A stretch of DNA of 64,000 nt from Antrodiella citrinella (taxonomy: Eukaryota > Basidiomycota > Agaricomycetes > Polyporales > Steccherinaceae). Under the pieces are notes generated by a model. That model worked only from the letters and a program-made list of their open reading frames with translations. It searched no databases and was not told where the DNA came from. A program made the translations under genes and the position numbers. Position 1 is the first letter of the stretch, and each line of letters opens with the position of its first letter. Positions 45,102 through 56,787 of the stretch are shown piece after piece. The stretch spans positions 38,819 to 102,818 of the forward strand of contig SGPM01000062.1 in assembly GCA_004802725.1 (NCBI GenBank). Direction: 5' to 3'.

Positions 45102-46783
45102 TTACCTGAGGAAACGCTTGTGAGCAGCAGCGGCCACTTGAGGCTGGGCGGTAACCTGAGGACGCTGAACGCCGGGTTGGACAGTAGAGATAGGGCGTGT
45201 AGCAGGACGAGCGTGGGCAGCAGGACGAGCGTGGGCAGCGGGGCGGTGGAAGTGAGGGCGCTGGATGCGGTTCTGAGGACGGAAGTGAGCAGGCCTGTGG
45301 GCACTGGGAGCGGAAGCCACAGGAGCAGCCACTGCCCTGGCACCAACGACGCCACCAAAGCGGAGAGGAGAGTTGATGCGTACGGGAATGTCGGCACCGT
45401 TACCATCATTCGCGAACAAATACCTCTTTTGGTGTCCACTGTCAAGAGCATCAGTATTCTATGCAGTACAATTAAAGAAACGAAATACATACGTTATGAC
45501 TTGCTTGAGGCCGTCAGCTGCGTTGATGACACCGTTGAAGATATCGACACCGTCCTTGATGTCCCCTGTGCTGATCTTGAAAGCACCGCTCGCGTCCTGA
45601 CGAGCCATGAGCTCATCTTCGACAGCCCTCATGACGAGTTCTTCGTATTCGCGCCTGTTGTTGTTGTTGTTGCTACCGCTGAAGGCGTCGTAAACGGTCT
45701 TGCCGACATCGAAAGCATCCTTGGCGATGCTGAAGATGCTCGCACCGCTAGCGTCGGTAGCGGCTTGACGAGCCATAAGCTCCTCTTCGAACGCCCTCAA
45801 GAAGAGTTCTTCCTCGCGCTTGTTGTTGTTGTTGTTGTTGCTGCCGCTGAAGGCGTCGTAAACGGTCTTGCCGACATCGAAAGCATCCTTGGCGATGCTG
45901 AAGATGCTTGCGCCGCTAGCGTCGGTGGCGGCCTGACGAGCCATAAGCTCCTCCTCAACAGCACGGCGGGTGTGTCCGCTGCAAAGAGTATCAGAAATCG
46001 GGGCAATGCATCACAAAGCTGAGCACGTACGTGATAACCTGCTTGAGGCCGTCAGCTGCGTTGATGACACCGTTGAAGATATCGACACCGTCCTTGATGT
46101 CGCCCGCGCTGATCTTGAATGCACCACTGGCATCCTGACGAGCCATCAACTCATCCTCAAAAGCCCTCAGGAACAGCTCTTCCTCGCGCTTGTTGTTGTT
46201 GTTGTTGCTGCTGCTGCCGCTGAAGGCGTCGTAAACGGTCTTGCCGACATCGAAAGCATCCTTGGCAATGCTGAAGATGCTCGCACCGCTAGCGTCGGTA
46301 GCGGCTTGACGAGCCATAAGCTCCTCTTCGAACGCCCTCAAGAAGAGTTCTTCCTCGCGCTTGTTGTTGTTGTTGTTGTTGTTGCTGCCGCTGAAGGCGT
46401 CGTAAACGGTCTTGCCAACGTCGAAAGCATCCTTGGCGATGCTGAAGATGCTTGCACCGCTAGCGTCGGTGGCGGCCTGACGAGCCATAAGCTCCTCCTC
46501 AACAGCACGAGTGAGGAGTTCGCCGACATCACGGCGAGTATGTCCGCTGCAAAGAATATCAGAAATCGGGGCAAGAAACTACAAAGCTGCGCACATACGT
46601 GATGACTTGCTTGAGATTATCGGCCGCGCTGATAATACCGTTGCCGATGTCAATGCCATCCTTGATGTCTCCGGCACTAATCTTGAATGCACCGCTAGCA
46701 TCCTGACGAGCATAGATGGGCTTAGAGAACGCGGGCGCGGCGGCGGCGGCGATGGCGAGAATGGCGACAGTAGAAGCGTGCAT
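45102..46783 (-). CDS. Secreted Kex2-processed repeat precursor (KEP-like)
   Basis: Exons 46783-46599, 46546-46031, 45978-45493 and 45438-45102 give 507 residues. A signal peptide (MHASTVAILAIAAAAAPAFS) is followed by seven related modules. Type B reads DASGAFKIS.GDIKDG and ends LKQVIT. Type A reads DASGASIFSIAKDAFDVGKT and ends VYDAFSGS. The order is B-A-A-B-A-A-B, then a His/Pro/Arg/Ala-rich tail. Dibasic sites lie between modules: RR 66-67, KR 124-125, KR 181-182, RR 238-239, KR 287-288, RR 342-343, KR 400-401 and KR 503-504. Asn runs of 5-7 precede four of them. This is the design of fungal precursors cut by kexin in the secretory route. Introns 1-3 all interrupt the same Thr codon (VIT|GH) in the same phase, so exons 2 and 3 are duplicates. 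Splicing at the last GTAAGC would replace the end FLR with FLSLNELD. Product and function unknown. Confidence 0.85.
45493..46546. repeat. Duplicated exon block
   Basis: The segments 46546-46031 and 45978-45493 are near-identical exons with the intervening intron also similar (CCCCGATTTCTGATA shared). Each contains two A modules and one B module. GTT trinucleotide runs (plus strand, Asn codons on the other) differ in length: near 45655, 45820, 46190 and 46361. Confidence 0.85.
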
Positions 46784-48239
46784 CTTGATAAAAGTGGAAG
46801 TGGTTGAAGAATAGATTTCGAAGAAAAGATTGGGTTGGTAGTCGTGAGTGGGTCGTAAGACAAAGAACGGTGTCGTGAACGAAGAAGTGCAAAAAATAAA
46901 GACAAATCAGGCTGCAAGGCAAGAATCAATAGGTGTTTGGAAGGCGGAAGATAGAATGAGTACTCACCAACCAGTACCGGACTTGAAGATGGGCTCGAAA
47001 TAACTGGGGGGAGCTGGAGGACCATCGACAATGCTGAGCGGTATATATATGAGTTCAGGAACACTGCATTCGCATGCAGATTTCCGTACACACACTGTTG
47101 CGAGGAGGCGGATATTGCAATTTACAAAGTGCGGGATGATCGATGATCTTGCTTGCTCTGTTGGGATGAAACAACTCTGAAACAGGCTGAAAGCTCACAC
47201 GGAATCCGGTAGAACCGCAACAGTTCTCGTCAAGGCGGTGTTCATTGGCTTCATTCTCTGCAGAGGAAAAAACGCAAAGCGCGATAATCACACAATGCAA
47301 AATGGCTGCATGATGATCAGCGGGAGATGGATGATCGTGCATCTTTGATGCATGACCAGAAACGCCGTCAAGCCATACACTGACAGTCCCATGCAACACA
47401 TCGATTCACAAACAGTTTTTGGCGACTACGCTCGGGGGAGAGAGCGACGTAGAGGTTTGTAGGGGATATGTGTAGGTGACAGTCAGTGTAGTGTATTTTA
47501 CATGTAAAGCATTGTGGTAGTACTTACGAGAAATTATTTCGATCGGTCATGGGTCCGGTACAGCCACCGCTTCCAGTGTCGCGCGACGTCTCTGCTCCGG
47601 CTCTGCTCCTTGATGACAGATGTCGTCTAGGTTTCGTGATCCCCTTCCTACCGTATCGCCTTTGCAATTTTGAATTGGGTGAACGTGAATCCCAAGTCAC
47701 CAGCTGTCGACAGGAAACTTGAAACGTTGACTATCGTATCACAGAGAGCGGCGCCGGCGCGTGTTGAGAGCGTTGAGACAGAACTTCATAGAAGTAAGAT
47801 GAACGTTGTCGGCGAGTTCACATTGTAAGTTTGGGTGTCTTCGCTTCAGTGCTCTGCGCCTCGTCTCACTTCCTCAGACTCAAACTCGCAGACACGTCTC
47901 GCATCCCTTCCTAAACATACCTCATCTAGCTTTGTACGTACACGACTCGGATTATTCACGCTTCTAGAGAAAATCAAGTATCGCCTTGCACAGCGTGCAA
48001 ATGGTGAGTCAGGCCTCAGGAGAAATGTCGAGTGTCGATAGTGATTGTTGTCGTCCGGGGTTATAAGGCAACACCAAGGATGACGTGAATCACTCCTGAG
48101 ATCTTGTCCGAGCAGACCTATGATATTAGGATTTAGGATCAGGAATGGAGGTGTCACTAGAGTGAAGGCGTTCGGATTATATGTGAGATACTTCCAATAG
48201 AACTAGGGAGACAAATGCATATGAAGAAAAAGGAAAAGC
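46784..48239. other. Intergenic region
   Basis: Nearly 1.5 kb including the promoter of the repeat precursor (TATATATAT near 47043) and the 3' flank of MGM1. Frames such as 47055-47399 (-) and 47835-48041 (+) are unmatched. No RNA gene was identified by eye. Confidence 0.45.
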
Positions 48240-51200
48240 TCAGAATATCCCACCAAAAAGTCCCCGTTGCCTGCGCGGCGTCGTCTGTGAACTTTCAGGC
48301 CGCAAAGTCGCCAGACTGTTCAGCTGCTTCATGACCTGTCCGCAGCAAGTCAGAATCCACGAACTTGAATAAGATCGGAAGGAGTGAAAGCGCACCTCCT
48401 CTAGTTTGTCCTTCCGGTCTTGCAGGTCGAGATGTCGTCGCACGGTCGGGTTCTCTCGCGCGAACTCGACGATCTCCCGCCGGTCCAAGTCATACAGTAA
48501 TCGCGAGTCAATCTCACGAGGGAACTGCACGCATAGAGACGTCAGCGTTTACCTGAACATGGAAGGTGAACTACGCACTTGATAGAAGAATTGATCAAGA
48601 AGTTCAATGTTGATGAACATCGCAGAGGTATAGGCCAACTTGTCGGCGACGACGTTCAGGAAGGCTTCTGGACATAGCAGATCATTTTCGGGACCACCGC
48701 GACACCGCTTTGATTTGAGTGCAGCAAGGCGCAGTTTCAGAATGCCTATCCGGTCGCTGTAAAGCATGGCATGCCGAGCTACAAAAAAAACTGTTAGTGA
48801 GTACTATAATTTTGAGCCAACAAGTAGACATACCGTCCAATATTTGAGCAGGCGGGAATCGGTAGTCGTCCTTCTCATCCTCAACACTCGCACCACTCTC
48901 AGCGTCCTCTACAATCGCTGTTAGCCGTCTCTGCTTCCGTTCTCGCTCCTTCACCTCCAACTCCTTCACGTATCCCATCAACCCATTCAACCTCCGGCTC
49001 CCTCCCACTCTCTTCCTGATATCCTTCAACTTGTCCTCGCACATGACCACCTCCTTCTCAAACAGACGCACCGCCTGCGTCCGTCCTACCTCCCACTCCC
49101 GCTCGTCCACCTCCACTTCATATTTGTACGGCTTGATACAATTTTCCACCTGTTCGGAGGTGACACCGATGCGATCGCGCAAGATCATATGTGAGAATTC
49201 GATGAGACGTTCAGCAGTACGGGGGTGGAACGTGAAGGGCTCCCCAGCGGCGATAGAGTCAATCAGAGTCCTCAACCCGTCTGCAACCAACAACGTCGAG
49301 TCCCTGCCTACTCCGGACTTGGTCAGCAGGCTGGACGCCGCGTCAAGCTTGTATCTCCAGTACGGCTCGACGTCCTCCGGCTTCACTTTCGGGTCTGCTG
49401 CAAGGGTAGACAGCTCCGACGCACGCTTGTCCGACCAGTACAGCTGCTCAAGCACGTCCATCACCTTCTCGTCCAGCATCTCCTTCAGTTTGGCGCGTAC
49501 TTGTGGTTTCCGGAATTGAGTGGTGAATTCTTTGAAGCGAGCCTTGAGCGCGTCGATCGTCTCAGCCATGTACGACTCAGCTGTGATGCGTCTATCGTTG
49601 TACTGGACCTTGAACTGGTACTGGGCTTCTTCAAGCTCGAGCTGGACGGCGTTCGTGATGCCGTGCAGAGAGGACGCCATAGACGACTCGAGAACGTCCA
49701 TGAGCCGCTTGCGGAGGGTATCCGTACCAACCATGACGGAGGTCGAGGCGCCAAAGTGTTCGCGGTGTGCACCGAAGAAGTCGGACTCTCCACGCGCGAC
49801 GATGTCCTGCGTGTTCTCCCGTTTGCTCTTCTTGCCAGCCTTGGAGACGACACCAACGTATCCGAGGTGAAGAGGATATCTGTTGCCACTGAGAATGGAT
49901 GCGCCTTGGTCCGGAGGAACCAAGTCCATCTTCGTGATGACACCGATGGTGCGCAAACCCAGCGGATCAACCTTCCGGCTTGCACGCAGGGCGGGCGAGT
50001 TGGCAAGATCAACGTCGGCGGCGCAGACAGCAAGGATGATGTTTGGTTCGCGAATGTACCTCTCGCATAATGCCGCAATCTTCTCTTTCAAAGTCTCTGG
50101 CTGGTCTAGAGAGGCAAGCTGGATGTAGCCTGGAAGATCGATCAAGGTCAGGTCAGGAACGCGAGGGCTGTATATCCGGAGGTCGATAGGATCATTGGAG
50201 ACAGCTTCGGAAGCTGGGACGGCAAGATTGAGGTCCATGAGGGTCTTCTGGATCTGCGAGAAGTCGGATATCTTGCCCAAGCCGAGTGCGGGGAATTCAC
50301 CATACTCCTCAATCTCCTTGCCGACAGAGGGTGTATGGATCAGAGTGAGCTCGATAGGACGACGAGTGACCATGTTGTCTCCCCTGGCGAGAATGTAAGG
50401 AGACCGTTTAGACGAGACAAAGCAAAGCAGACGCGTACTTTGGCAGGAACTCGTGCCCAACAATAGCTTCCAACACTGAACTTTTCCCTGAACTCTGACT
50501 TCCTATGACCACGATACTGGGCAGTTTCAAAGCATCGCTCTGGTCTATGCTGAGTAGCATGCTGCGTATCTCGATGAGCTTCTTAGTCAGATGCATCAAG
50601 CCGTTCGGTGTGTCGACAGAGGCGTCCTTGTTGGAATCCGAAGGCGAAGACATCGTTGCGGCAACCAAAGCAGCGATAGTGGTGGCATCTTCACCGTCCG
50701 GACGCGGGTGTTTCGAGCCGTTTCCTCCTTCTCCCCCCTGCTCGCCTTTCTGCTTCCCCGAACCGGTGGAGCTGAACAAGTCCTTCAGAAATTGAGGGGT
50801 TTCCAGCTCAGGTAACTTCAGCTCCGAAACACGTGAGGAGGCGGCCTTCAGGCTGTCCGAAGCAGAGTCGAACAGATCCGTTGCAGTCTCCTGAACCGTG
50901 TTTATCCATTCTGTCGACTTCTTACGGACCTCTGCATAAGGCGTTAGTTGTGCATGATCGGTATTGAAAATGTATTGCTCGTGCTCACCTTCAAACTTGT
51001 AGTTGGCATAAGTTACTCCGCCAACGCCAGCGGTTGCTGCACCAATGGGCACTCGTAACGCCCGAAGCATAAACCTGGGAATCGACGAATACGAGAGCGC
51101 GCGTACGTGGACATGTCGAACTGAGGCTGGGGAGTGGTACGAGCGTAGACGAAGATGTTGGGCAGTGTAGAGAGTAGAGAACTGCTTGTGTACTGGCCTT

Positions 51201-51295
51201 GAAGCGCGTAAAGCAGAGGCTGATTTCAAGCCATAGGTGGCAGATTTTTTCGGTGCCAACGCGGTCGAAATGTGGCGGCGGAGAGCAGAGAGCAT
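48240..51295 (-). CDS. MGM1: Mitochondrial dynamin-like GTPase Mgm1/OPA1
   Basis: Six exons (51295-50989, 50931-50439, 50383-48834, 48778-48579, 48524-48396, 48335-48240) give 924 residues. Inner-membrane GTPase required for mitochondrial fusion and cristae shape. The basic, Arg-rich N-terminus is a matrix-targeting sequence. A hydrophobic stretch ([18 protein letters not shown]) is the membrane anchor. A linker of about 150 residues follows. GTPase motifs are G1 GSQSSGKSS (about 250), G2 around NMVTRRP, G3 DLPGYIQL and G4 TKMDLV. The stalk/GED part ends [11 protein letters not shown]. The first intron is 57 nt and in frame, so it also reads open; donor GTGAGC and acceptor TGCAG support splicing. 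Length and order match fungal Mgm1. Confidence 0.93.
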
Positions 51296-51673
51296 ATGTT
51301 ACTATGTTCTGCAAGATCCTAGGAAGCTCATGTGTGGGAGGATGGAGAGAGGAATGGAGGCTCGGACTCGGAAGGCGAGATGCGTGTGGTTTCGGCAGCT
51401 CGCGCAAGATAAGATAAGATTGCCTTTGTAGCTTCACAGGTCATGCGTTGCCTCGAATTGCCTCGAATACTTTTCAACTTTCACAAGATTCAGATGATCT
51501 TTGTCACATAACGAACAGAACGTCCTCAAATACACAAACGATGCATCTCGTTATACAAATTTCTACAGGAGCCTTGCTTGAATAGCACTGCACATCAGCG
51601 CATTGTAGTCGCGATATCCATTCTTGGGGGCGAAGAGGATATCATCAGGAATCCTTGCGCGAAGCTTACGAAG
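51296..51673. other. Intergenic spacer
   Basis: Upstream of MGM1 and 3' of the kinase gene. Nothing recognised. Confidence 0.5.
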
Positions 51674-53614
51674 CTAGTCGAGGGCTTCTGACGCGGTAGG
51701 TCGAAGCTTCGGGTCGACGCTACGTGCAGCGTCCATGACTCTCTGGTATGCAGGAATGAGCTCCAAGAGAACACGCTGAGCGTATACACCTTCATAGAAA
51801 GGAGGCGCAACCTGAATATCATCTTAGTTGCTTGGTCTTGAAACGTAGTTGCATCACACACTCACGATTGACTCAGACTCGTTACTATAATCCAAGAAAG
51901 AACGTTTGGTTGTTTCCTCTTGGAGCTCTCTGAGGAGAGCACTTGCTAGCGCAAAGACCTGTGCGCGCGAAATGAGAGCTTGAAGAACACTTGTTTATCA
52001 TTGAGAACATACGTCGCCAGGACCGATCTCATATGGCGTCGATTCCACCAGGGGATCGTAAGCAGCGATCTCGGGTGCCATGGTGCTGGGTGTGCCTCTC
52101 CAATCATTCGCAGTGCAATCTGCCATTGGGGTATCCTTGTGAAACTGAGTGGCTAACCCAAAGTCTATGAATGCGACCCGGTAGTCAAAGGTTGAGATGG
52201 ATGGAAATGGTGTAAAATCCGTCTGCTCCCAGTTACCGATATGATTATTTGTGATGTTACTGTATGAGATATCCTAGAGAGAACATGAGTTTTTTGGGTT
52301 AAGTTGCGGTTGATCGCTTACACGATGGAAGACACGGTGTTCGTGCATGAATGCCAAGCCCTGTTTCATTGTCAAAGATGGAACACAAGTATGGGAAAAT
52401 GATTCACCACAAATGCATGAATGGCAGTTTCCAGGTAATCGTTCACTTGCCAGACAAATATATCCATAATCTTCGAATTCCAGCAAGGCATGACGATGAA
52501 TGCCCACCCAATTCCGGAATCGACACAATCAATGAGGGGTATTGTATGATTCGCTTCGTTGCAGCGCAGATCCGTCGAGTTTAGGTACTGCAGTATGCGT
52601 GTTTCGTTGTGTCCCTGCTGGACAACCTTGACAATAAGCATGCGACCAAGGCGGTCGTAGGCATGCCGGATGACAGCTATCCACTGCAGAATATCAATAT
52701 CAAGAGCAGATCAAGAAGATGAATAGAAATCCCGTTCATACCTCAAACCACGATGATGGATAACGATCCAATCTGTCCTCTTTCTCGTAGACGAAGTTTT
52801 CGTTGGTAGCTGGTCGAAATGGCGCTTGAGCTACAGGCAACAAAGGTCGTGGTCGCCAGGGACTCGTGCCGCCATCTGGGAACCAATCACTGAAGCAAAG
52901 CTCATACCCGCGCATCGCCAGGAACCCCACGAAATGCTTCCACGCTTCACCGATCACCTTAGAATCCTCTTGCATCGTCCAGTGAGACAGTGCTTGAGGA
53001 CTGCTTGAGGCAACGGACTAAGTGGTATAAGCTCATCGCTTGAAGGAGCGATTTCCGAGGAGAAACTGAGGGTAGCCGAACTGTCAAACTTGTCGTACCA
53101 ATTGAAGTTGAAGGCCCTTGCATATCTACGTCGATACTATCCTCTAAATTTATTTTCAACTTGACCCGTGATGATAGCAGCCAGGAGAATGACTCACTGT
53201 GAAACATTTCACGCGCATAGATGTTGCCCCATAGGACCACGAGATCAGGAAGGTCTGGGCTACGGTCGGCAGGCCGATTGTCAGGATTTGCGTCACAAAT
53301 TTGCAAGGCAATCACACTCCAAGGCTGGACGATACTGGGAGAGATGTACATCAGAAAAGTAGAAATACAGCTCGAGGCTCGCCCTGAACGTGCAGATTGG
53401 CTACAACATTCCAAGGCACGTCCGAACAGTCGATCGTCTCGCGCGTTGTCAGTACAATGTCCCCATCAACGATGATTTCAGTGTAAACCCGAGGGGATTG
53501 GATTTTATTCAAGGTGGGTGAGTTTGAGATGCGGATACCTGTCTGTTTCAGGAGTCATCGCGTGGCAAAATAGCGAACTCACTCACTTTTGACCACTATG
53601 CTCATCCTTGTCAT
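51674..53614 (-). CDS. Protein kinase with probable C2-like N-terminus
   Basis: The 3' exons are firm: 53017-52742, 52683-52408, 52360-52322, 52273-52013, 51958-51866 and 51811-51674, all phase 0 and 361 codons. They encode an atypical kinase domain: an ATP-lysine strand RMLIVKVVQQGHNETRIL, the catalytic loop VFHRDISYSN (split by an intron after HR), FIDFGLA in place of DFG with flanks intact, TMAPEI (APE) and LRPTASEALD at the end. HRD, Asn, DFG and APE are all present, so activity is possible. The 5' part is less certain. The ATG at 53614 (MTRMSIVVK) joins to a strand-rich segment (RVYTEIIVDGDIVLTTRETI, then DCSDVPWNV) resembling the C2-like region seen before kinases in mushrooms. The exon joins between about 53450 and 53018 are unresolved. 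Confidence 0.65.
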
Positions 53615-53969
53615 GATAGCGATTGGACTTGCTCTAGGACTTCTGGGGAGGTGCACTGACGACAAGACGCAGGGCAGCAACTGAAAATCGGCATTTATAT
53701 AAGTGCACACTTACATAAATCGCGACACTGTGAGTCTGTGAATGAATAAGTGTGGCGCTAGCTGCCGGAGTTACAACAAGGACATCACAATTGATGAGAA
53801 GAGAAACACGAGTTGTCTTCAAGAGGCGTGGTGGTTATTTGCATACACCTTAGTCTTGACGAGTGCTATACGCTCGCTCGTTCGCAGCATCCATGCCAGT
53901 GATGATATACGCAAACTGTGAAATCTGGTTGAACCTATATAATACATAAACAAGAAACGTCAGGGTCAT
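53615..53969. other. Intergenic spacer
   Basis: Short region between the kinase start and the stop of the SCP2 gene. No feature seen. Confidence 0.5.
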
Positions 53970-54579
53970 CTATAGCTTGGCCTTGGCTTTGGCGGCCTAC
54001 ATCGAATTGTCAGCAAGGGTAGATACAACTAGAGCCTCGAGCGGTCATACCTTCAATACACCGTCCAACTTCGTAGCAAACATCATGTTCCCCTTCGTCT
54101 TCAGCTTTCCTGTCATGAAAGCTTTCTGTCCATCCAACTATGGACGCACTTGTTTAGCTGAATGACTTGCAGCGAAATATACGTCACGTACCTTGCCAGC
54201 AGCCAGCAGCCCAAATGTCTCATCCGACATCAAGATAGTCACATTGGGCTTCGTTTTAGCGGCGCCCTTGTACACTGATCCCGTGTTCTTGAGGTCAATG
54301 GTCCACACACCCTCCTCGCCGCTTCCGTTCTTCAGTCGCAGTTCGAAGATGCCATTGGTCTGACCGACGCGACGTGATCAGACGCATGTTCACACGACGT
54401 GAGCGTGTACCGCACCTTCTTAATATGTGCCTTCTTCTCCTCATCGCTGTAGCCCTCAAAGACCTGGGCGAGCGCAGCAAGAGTCTCGGAACCCTACAGT
54501 CTGTAATTATTATGCGCCCGCGTCATCGAATCAAAGAGAACTTGCACACCTTGAATCCGTCGACTTTGATATCAGACAT
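53970..54579 (-). CDS. SCP2 sterol-binding domain protein
   Basis: Five exons (54579-54550, 54493-54416, 54359-54192, 54137-54051, 53996-53970) give 129 residues, a stand-alone SCP2 domain. The hydrophobic-pocket motifs are NGIFELRLKNGSGEEGVWTI, KPNVTILMSDETFGLLAAGK and LDGQKAFMTGKLKTKGNMM. Stand-alone SCP2 proteins carry lipids or acyl-CoA and are often peroxisomal in fungi (POX18-like). The C-terminus AAKAKAKL resembles a weak type-1 peroxisomal signal (AKL). The donor GTGCGG of intron 2 is unusual but the joined frame is unambiguous. Confidence 0.9.
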
Positions 54580-55321
54580 GAGTTGTACAGTGGAGTAGAC
54601 AATAGCAGGGGTAGAGGAGGTCGTCGTTATGCGATACAACAGCTGGCGTGCAAGGAGTCGTTGAGTGAGTAACTTTGGAGTAACTTGCGGGCCTCGGGGC
54701 GTCCGGCTATAAGCACAAGCGCTGGATAGTAAATCACATGGCTTCCGGGCGGTCAACCTTCCGCGGTTCTGGTTGGTATTACTGAGTAAATTTACTGGGC
54801 ACGACTTCCACGGACTCGTGCTGGCCTGCGCCACCCTAGAAGACGGTTCGTGTTTCTGCGACTATCCGAGCTCGCTCATCGTGCAGGGCCAGTGTGCCCT
54901 CGCTGGGGACGACGTGCTGCAGAACCTGCAAATATCGGGGATCAGCTTTCTGTACGAACATGTACTAAATTGTTTCCAGTATGGAGCATAGCGAGGGGTT
55001 GGTAGCCATTATTCTACATCCCATACATTATTCACATATACGAAAATACCGTGTCGATGCTCATTCATCCAAAGTGTGAGTACTACTTATACCTAGTCTC
55101 GGCGTCCGTTTGGCGTTTGGCCAATCCTATTCCTGTAAACCGTGGGATAGTGTCGGCAATTGCCGAAACCCGCGCTCAACAACTGTTGGCGGGCAGAACT
55201 TGAAACTCGGCCAGAAACCTAGCAGAGTCCAGACTTCATACTCAACGACGGCGAACGTATTCACGAACAGAAGGGATAGAGGAACTTTGGTCTCCTCGCA
55301 AATCACGCGTACATATCGTCA
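54580..55321. other. Divergent intergenic region
   Basis: About 740 bases between the starts of the SCP2 and TACO1 genes; it must hold both promoters. Two frames of about 70 codons have no motif. Confidence 0.5.
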
Positions 55322-56568
55322 ATGTTGTCTCTTCGACACACGACACGTCCCCTGCTCTCTTTAGTCACCTTTGGACAGCGCAGTACGTTTACAACGTCGA
55401 GTTGCGTGTGGTCAGGACACAATAAAGTAAGTCTTCATCTTCTATAGTATCATGTATCGACTCGTTCTAACGCGTCCGTCGACAGTGGTCAAAGATCCGG
55501 CACAATAAGGGTGCGCAGGACGCGAAAAAGAGCATAATAAATGGTAAAGCGCATAGGGTACGTCCTGTCACTTATTCCCCGTCTTCAGTTAATTGATGCT
55601 TAAGAAGCGTGTGCTTAGGATATTGTAGTTGCTATAAGAGGTGAGTAGAATGTTTGCGTTCTGTCTGGAGGACACCCTTTTGAGCTGGTTATCCTTTTCG
55701 TGTAGGCGGTCCTAGCGCGGATCCTGAAACCAACACGACACTGGCTGCTGTACTGAAGAGGGCCCGATCACAAGGTGTGCCCAAACAGACTATCGACAGT
55801 GCTCTCAAGAAGGTACGCTCCTCTATTCATTGTGCTTCCCCACGTTCCTCATAACCATGCAGGCTACTGGGGATGGCGGTAAAGGAAGCCAGCACACGAC
55901 ATATGAAGCTATGATCGAGGGTACTGTGGGTGTCATAGTGTGAGTGAGCTGCAGAGGTATCGTCTTTCTGAAGAGACTCATCTACTTTCAGAGAATGTCT
56001 GACAGACAATGTCACCCGCACACTACACAATATCCGTGATATCGTCACAAGTCGGGGGTAAGTTGTCATGAACTATCATCATGGTCATAGTCTTACTAAA
56101 CCCTGTTCTAGTGCGCGTTTGGCACCAGTCGCATTCATGTTTAACCGCAAAGGATGCGTACGGGTAGCGGTAGAGAAGGGCGAAGACTTTGACTCACGGC
56201 TGGAGCAACTGATAGACTCTGCTTTCGAGGCCGAAGCCGAAGATTTTGAGCAATCAGATCTAGAGGATTCAACGACAGCTGTAGAAGTCGAGGTACGAGC
56301 CTACTCTGTTTTCCTAATTCAGATACTAATGTCTCGCTCAAATGTCTAGTTTATCTGCCCGCCAACTGTGCTCACGAAGGTCACAGCTGCAGTCACTGCG
56401 TCTAACCTGGCAAAGGAACTCCTCAGCAGTGAGCTGATATACAAGTCAGCAGACGACAGTGCACACGGTGTTACGCCAGAAGAAGAAACGCTGGAACGTG
56501 TCTCCAGATTAGTGGAGAGTTTAGAGGCGGATGAGGATGTTCTGCGGGTGTGGACGACCCTCGATTGA
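55322..56568 (+). CDS. TACO1: TACO1/YebC-family translational activator
   Basis: Eight exons (55322-55426, 55486-55557, 55619-55640, 55706-55812, 55863-55939, 55992-56057, 56112-56292, 56350-56568) give 282 residues. YebC relatives in mitochondria help translation of cytochrome oxidase subunit I. An Arg/Ser/Thr-rich targeting leader (MLSLRHTTRPLLSLVTFGQR) precedes the signature GHNKWSKIRHNKGAQDAKKS, cut by the first intron after HNK. Next come NTTLAAVLKRARSQGVPKQT, the YebC core YEAMIEGTVGVIVECLTDN and VAFMFNRKGCVRV, ending in a helical acidic domain. The 22-nt third exon (DIVVAIRG) is tiny but required. Localisation is inferred from the leader and family. Confidence 0.9.
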
Positions 56569-56787
56569 TGCGGTAATGATATAACTAGACGTCTGGAAAC
56601 ACGTACCTATATTCGCATTATTTACCATGCTCAGCTATAATCACACCGCTCTGATTGTCACTCAACCACTCGCCGAGAGGAAGCACTGTTTCGTATAGGT
56701 GTGTATGAAAGTGGCTAGTGAAGAGTACATGCTGCAGAGCCAAGACCTACTTGCGTGATGCTTCGTTTGCGTTCGGGTCCAAGCTTC

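Noticed and set aside
45120..46602. Plus-strand frames of 300 and 210 codons with repeated VVVVV segments
   Set aside because: Antisense to the Kex2-processed precursor; the Val runs are the complement of Asn codons.
47835..48041. Possible small gene beginning MNVVGEFTL before a GTAAGT
   Set aside because: No downstream exon continues it and the length is trivial.
49225..50070. 281-codon plus-strand frame
   Set aside because: Antisense shadow of the large MGM1 exon.
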